Assembly (NCBI GenBank): GCA_964247055.1
Contig: OZ176050.1
Coordinates: 9,300,001 to 9,364,000 of the forward strand
Direction of reading: 5' to 3'
Source of the DNA: Paragordius varius
Lineage: Eukaryota > Nematomorpha
DNA length: 64,000 nt
The notes below the pieces were generated by a model that was given only the letters and a program-made list of their open reading frames with translations, did no database searches and had not been told where the DNA came from. Shown in pieces: positions 61,314 to 64,000 of this stretch (positions are counted from its first letter, which is position 1; every line of letters begins with the position of its first letter). A program made the position numbers and the translations under genes.

Positions 61314-63613
61314 CAGTGGTACTCACCAAAAAAATTTGACGGGCCAAATTAAATATATTATTTTTTCGAGGGCCATGAACTTTATACTGGCAAATATCCT
61401 ATAGCTATTTGACACATATGCACATATATAATACTTTAAATCAGCACAATGATTTTTTAGCGGATGTAATCCAGCCAAAATTCACCATTTAGTTTAAAAA
61501 ATTAAAATATTTTGATAACAACATTTATTTTGATATTACCAATAATTTTTAACAAATTTGGTTTCGCCTCATGACAGGCCAATCTTAATACGTCGTCCAT
61601 ATGATCATCGGTTAAGCGATTTCTGTATGCATTCTTGACATACTTAATCTTCGAATATGCCGTCTCAAACGTGTAAGGGTAGGGAAAAACAGTTAGGATA
61701 ACTTGAGCACACTTTTTTATATTTTTATATTTATTTGGCACAAAAACTCTACATATATTTCTAATTTACGATTCTCCTTGAATATAGCCTCCATATAGAT
61801 ATTATATTTAAATCTACGAATTTTTCAATGATAGCACCTGATCAAAACTGAAATGCTCAGGTTGCTTAATATTGGATATATCCATATGCCAGGGATTTTC
61901 AACGAATTTTAAGCAATATTTCATATTTCTTTATTCCTGAAATCTGAATTTCATTTCATTAGATAGAATTAAATAATTGTCTATAATTAAATTAATCTCC
62001 ATTAGCATGGATTATTATTTATTTCCCTTGACTGTATTTAAAATTATAAGTTTATAAATGTCACAAAGGTAGGCTAATAAAACCCACCATTCGTCACTAT
62101 TAATTTCCTCGTCAAACTTTCTGTTATCATTTATAAATAATATTTCATGTCTTAAAACAAAAAATCTATCATCTCACAGTGGTATAATATAATCAAACTC
62201 ATTGTGGATATCTTTCAGAGGGTTTTTGAATTTACGGCGGTACAATCTCTGCCCCTGTGGTTTACTATATCCACAACCCTTTTAAATTACTGAGAATTGA
62301 GTATTCATTTTTACACTCGAAACCAGGTTTTGCTTATAAATAAAGCAGTGAAATGATCAAATATTTTGCAAATTATATTTGTTTCTCAAAAGAGGAATAA
62401 ATCCTTTGTTTCCAATCATAGAGGGACAGCCATCTGTGCAGATCGAAACCAATTTTTTCATAGATATACCATTATTATCGAAAAAAGTGCTAATTATTCG
62501 AGAAAATCACTCTCTTTCGTGGTATTATATATTGGTAAAAATAAAAAATATTCCCCGTTGATAATGTTGTCGTTGCAAAATCTTAAAAGAGCGCACACTG
62601 TGGAGCTGAACTAATATCAGTGCTCAATCAATAGCAATACTAAAATATTTGCAGTTTTTCAGAGCCAATAAAAATATTTAGATAATGCGTCGATCACATG
62701 TTGAATCAGAAAGTTGAAGTATTTTATTTTGCCTCATGATTAGATCTTACTATGGAATTTATCAAATAAAAAAGTGCAACCATTTATTAGACATTCTTTT
62801 ATTAGTTGACAGTAAACGGTTTCATATTTTTTCCTAAAATATAGCAAATTTCATACGAAGTTAATGTTACACTTGGGAGAAAGCTATGGACATAATAGTT
62901 TTTTCTTCCTGGTATATTCCTTAATCTTTTATTCGTTTCCCTCATGATTTTCTGGTTTGTGAGAATGCTGGATTGTAAAATGTCTTTCAATATTGTATTT
63001 TAATTATTTTGTCCTTACATATGAGGCAGGTGACATTTTTATTTAAAACGACAAATTCTTGCCATTCTCTTTTTAAAAGGAGCGATTTTCATCGAATAAT
63101 TTACGTTTTTCAGCATTAGGTGTCATCCTTTGAATTTATGTTTAAATATTGTGTAAATTTGTTTCAAAAAAATGGGAATATAATTTGATTTATGCAATAA
63201 AAAAACAGATTAAAATTTAATGATGTGATTTATATAAAATGATGCAGGATAGCAATGAAAAGAATAAGTGTATGCAAGTTTGGGTGAAAGGATTGCTTAA
63301 ATACAAAAAAGGAATGCAATAATTTTAAAATAGAAAAGAAAATAGAATGCAGAAACAAAAACAACGTGTTCCAAAATTTTGAAATCATTTTAATGTAGGG
63401 AAATTTTCCTACATTTCAAATTGGGTAAAAATGAAAATACCAAGTAAATCTAAATAAAATAAATTAATATTAAACTAAGCGAAAATCCGATTATGTGTAT
63501 TTTAATATTTCGTCAATAAAAAAAATAATTTAAGTATCAATATGGTCATAGGACAATTTTAAAGCACTCTTAGGGCCGCATGCGGCCCGCGGGCCGCGGT
63601 TTGAGTATCACTG
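61314..63613 (-). mobile_element. hAT-superfamily transposon (2300 bp) nested in the piggyBac, coding region decayed
   Basis: The ends are CAGTGGTACTCACC and GGTTTGAGTATCACTG. The exact 8-bp duplication GGTTATAC occurs at 61306-61313 and 63614-63621. Transposase remnants read on the minus strand: a piece at about 62040-62220 with NSDEWWVLLAYLCDIYKLIN, and the C-terminal dimerisation segment in the open frame 61741-61502 (YTFETAYSKIKYVKNAYR, then LTDDHMDDVLRLA). These match the ZBED5/SCAND3/Charlie-like branch of hAT transposases. The coding region is interrupted by stops. The perfect target duplication indicates a fairly recent insertion. Confidence 0.9.
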
Positions 63614-63757
63614 GGTTATACTGTTTACTTTTTTTTTTGGTTTTACATTTGAAATATAAATAAATAATGATAATGTAAATGATAAATATATATTATATAT
63701 ATAATATACAATAAATAATAATACAAAATAAAATGTTTTATTCAATATTTACAGAAA

Positions 63758-64000
63758 ATGGACAGTTGGGAAAAAGATCAGGCTAGGCTGCTGAAGATTG
63801 TTGAGGAAATGAATAGTGGATCAAGCAACAGTTGACAGTGCTGAAAATAACAATTCGGATAGTGAAGATGATGAATCAACTACAGATGAGGAATATGAAG
63901 CACCAGAAGAACCAGAAAATGATGAGACATGGCATACCAATACAACATCTATAAGAAACTTTTCTTTTGATGCAGATGCCGCTGGGATTTTTTTGGATAT
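63758..64000 (+). pseudogene. piggyBac-like transposase N-terminus, partial, frame-shifted
   Basis: The ATG at 63758 opens MDSWEKDQARLLKIVEEMNS. A stop follows at about 63833, while the next frame continues as a strongly acidic segment (NSDSEDDESTTDEEYEAPEE) and then WHTNTTSIRNFSFDADAAG to the window edge. An acidic N-terminus before the catalytic core is typical of piggyBac transposases. One frame change near 63825-63835 separates the two parts, unless it is an assembly error. The sequence just before the ATG (ATATTTACAG) is a good splice acceptor, so an intron in the 5' leader is possible. Confidence 0.6.

Larger units (their letters stand above)
60892..64000 (+). mobile_element. piggyBac-like DNA transposon, 5' part (runs off the window)
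   Basis: A TTAA target site at 60892-60895 is followed by CACGTTGACGGACAATTG, the kind of terminal sequence seen in piggyBac-like elements. The subterminal region carries three copies of a palindromic motif, CGGCTATAGCCG at 60914-60925 and variants at 60954-60965 and 60997-61008. The transposase start is at 63758. A 2.3-kb hAT element is nested at 61314-63613. The 3' half of the piggyBac lies beyond the window. Confidence 0.75.

Noticed and set aside
1-64000. tRNA, rRNA and CRISPR features
   Set aside because: I scanned for tRNA B-box-like GGTTCRA motifs with matching arms, for rRNA-like G+C-rich blocks and for regularly spaced identical repeats, and found none that hold up. The tandem array is a satellite, not a CRISPR.
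1-64000. Retroviral, LTR or Polinton-type elements
   Set aside because: I saw no long direct terminal repeats, gag, pol or envelope blocks, or capsid-like frames. The only reverse-transcriptase sequence is the LINE fragment at 56.3-57.7 kb.

Overview
The window is very A+T-rich DNA from an invertebrate animal. It carries four host genes whose products I can name, one coiled-coil gene I cannot name, and a dense layer of DNA transposons, miniature elements and one LINE fragment. The animal origin follows from the gene set: a SWI/SNF actin-related subunit, EI24, a bifunctional peptide-amidating enzyme and a muscarinic acetylcholine receptor. All exon models below were built by hand from splice signals, reading phase and remembered family sequences. 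Each one sums to a whole number of codons.

Layout. EI24 (plus, 1238-3589) and BAP55/ACTL6 (minus, 9001-3682) converge with 92 bp between their stop codons. A repeat-bearing gap follows, then a short coiled-coil gene (plus, 12787-15788). This converges on PAM (minus, 31254-16811), which has 29 coding exons and encodes about 1454 residues: signal peptide, PHM monooxygenase, linker, PAL lyase propeller, one membrane helix and a long cytosolic tail. A mariner and a hAT element lie in PAM introns, and a cluster of hairpin-ended MITEs begins 87 bp upstream of its start codon. A satellite-like tandem array occupies about 36.0-37.7 kb. The muscarinic receptor (minus, 46270-39240) has two coding exons split inside TM2, and its intron holds two fold-back elements. 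From 46.3 to 60.9 kb I find no convincing host gene, only small repeats, one candidate micro-ORF and an RTE-like LINE remnant. The right edge holds the 5' part of a piggyBac-like transposon with a complete-looking hAT element inserted in it, marked by an exact 8-bp target duplication.

The most striking signal is a set of ten introns of only 21-25 nt in EI24, BAP55 and PAM, concentrated at the 5' ends of the genes. Introns further downstream in the same genes run from about 50 nt to 3 kb. Very few animal lineages are known to have introns this short; dicyemid mesozoans are one. Short introns biased to 5' gene ends are known, at somewhat larger sizes, in parasitic flatworms. I cannot assign the species. 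PAM and the receptor are both neuronal or secretory signalling genes, but nothing in the sequence shows that they are co-regulated.
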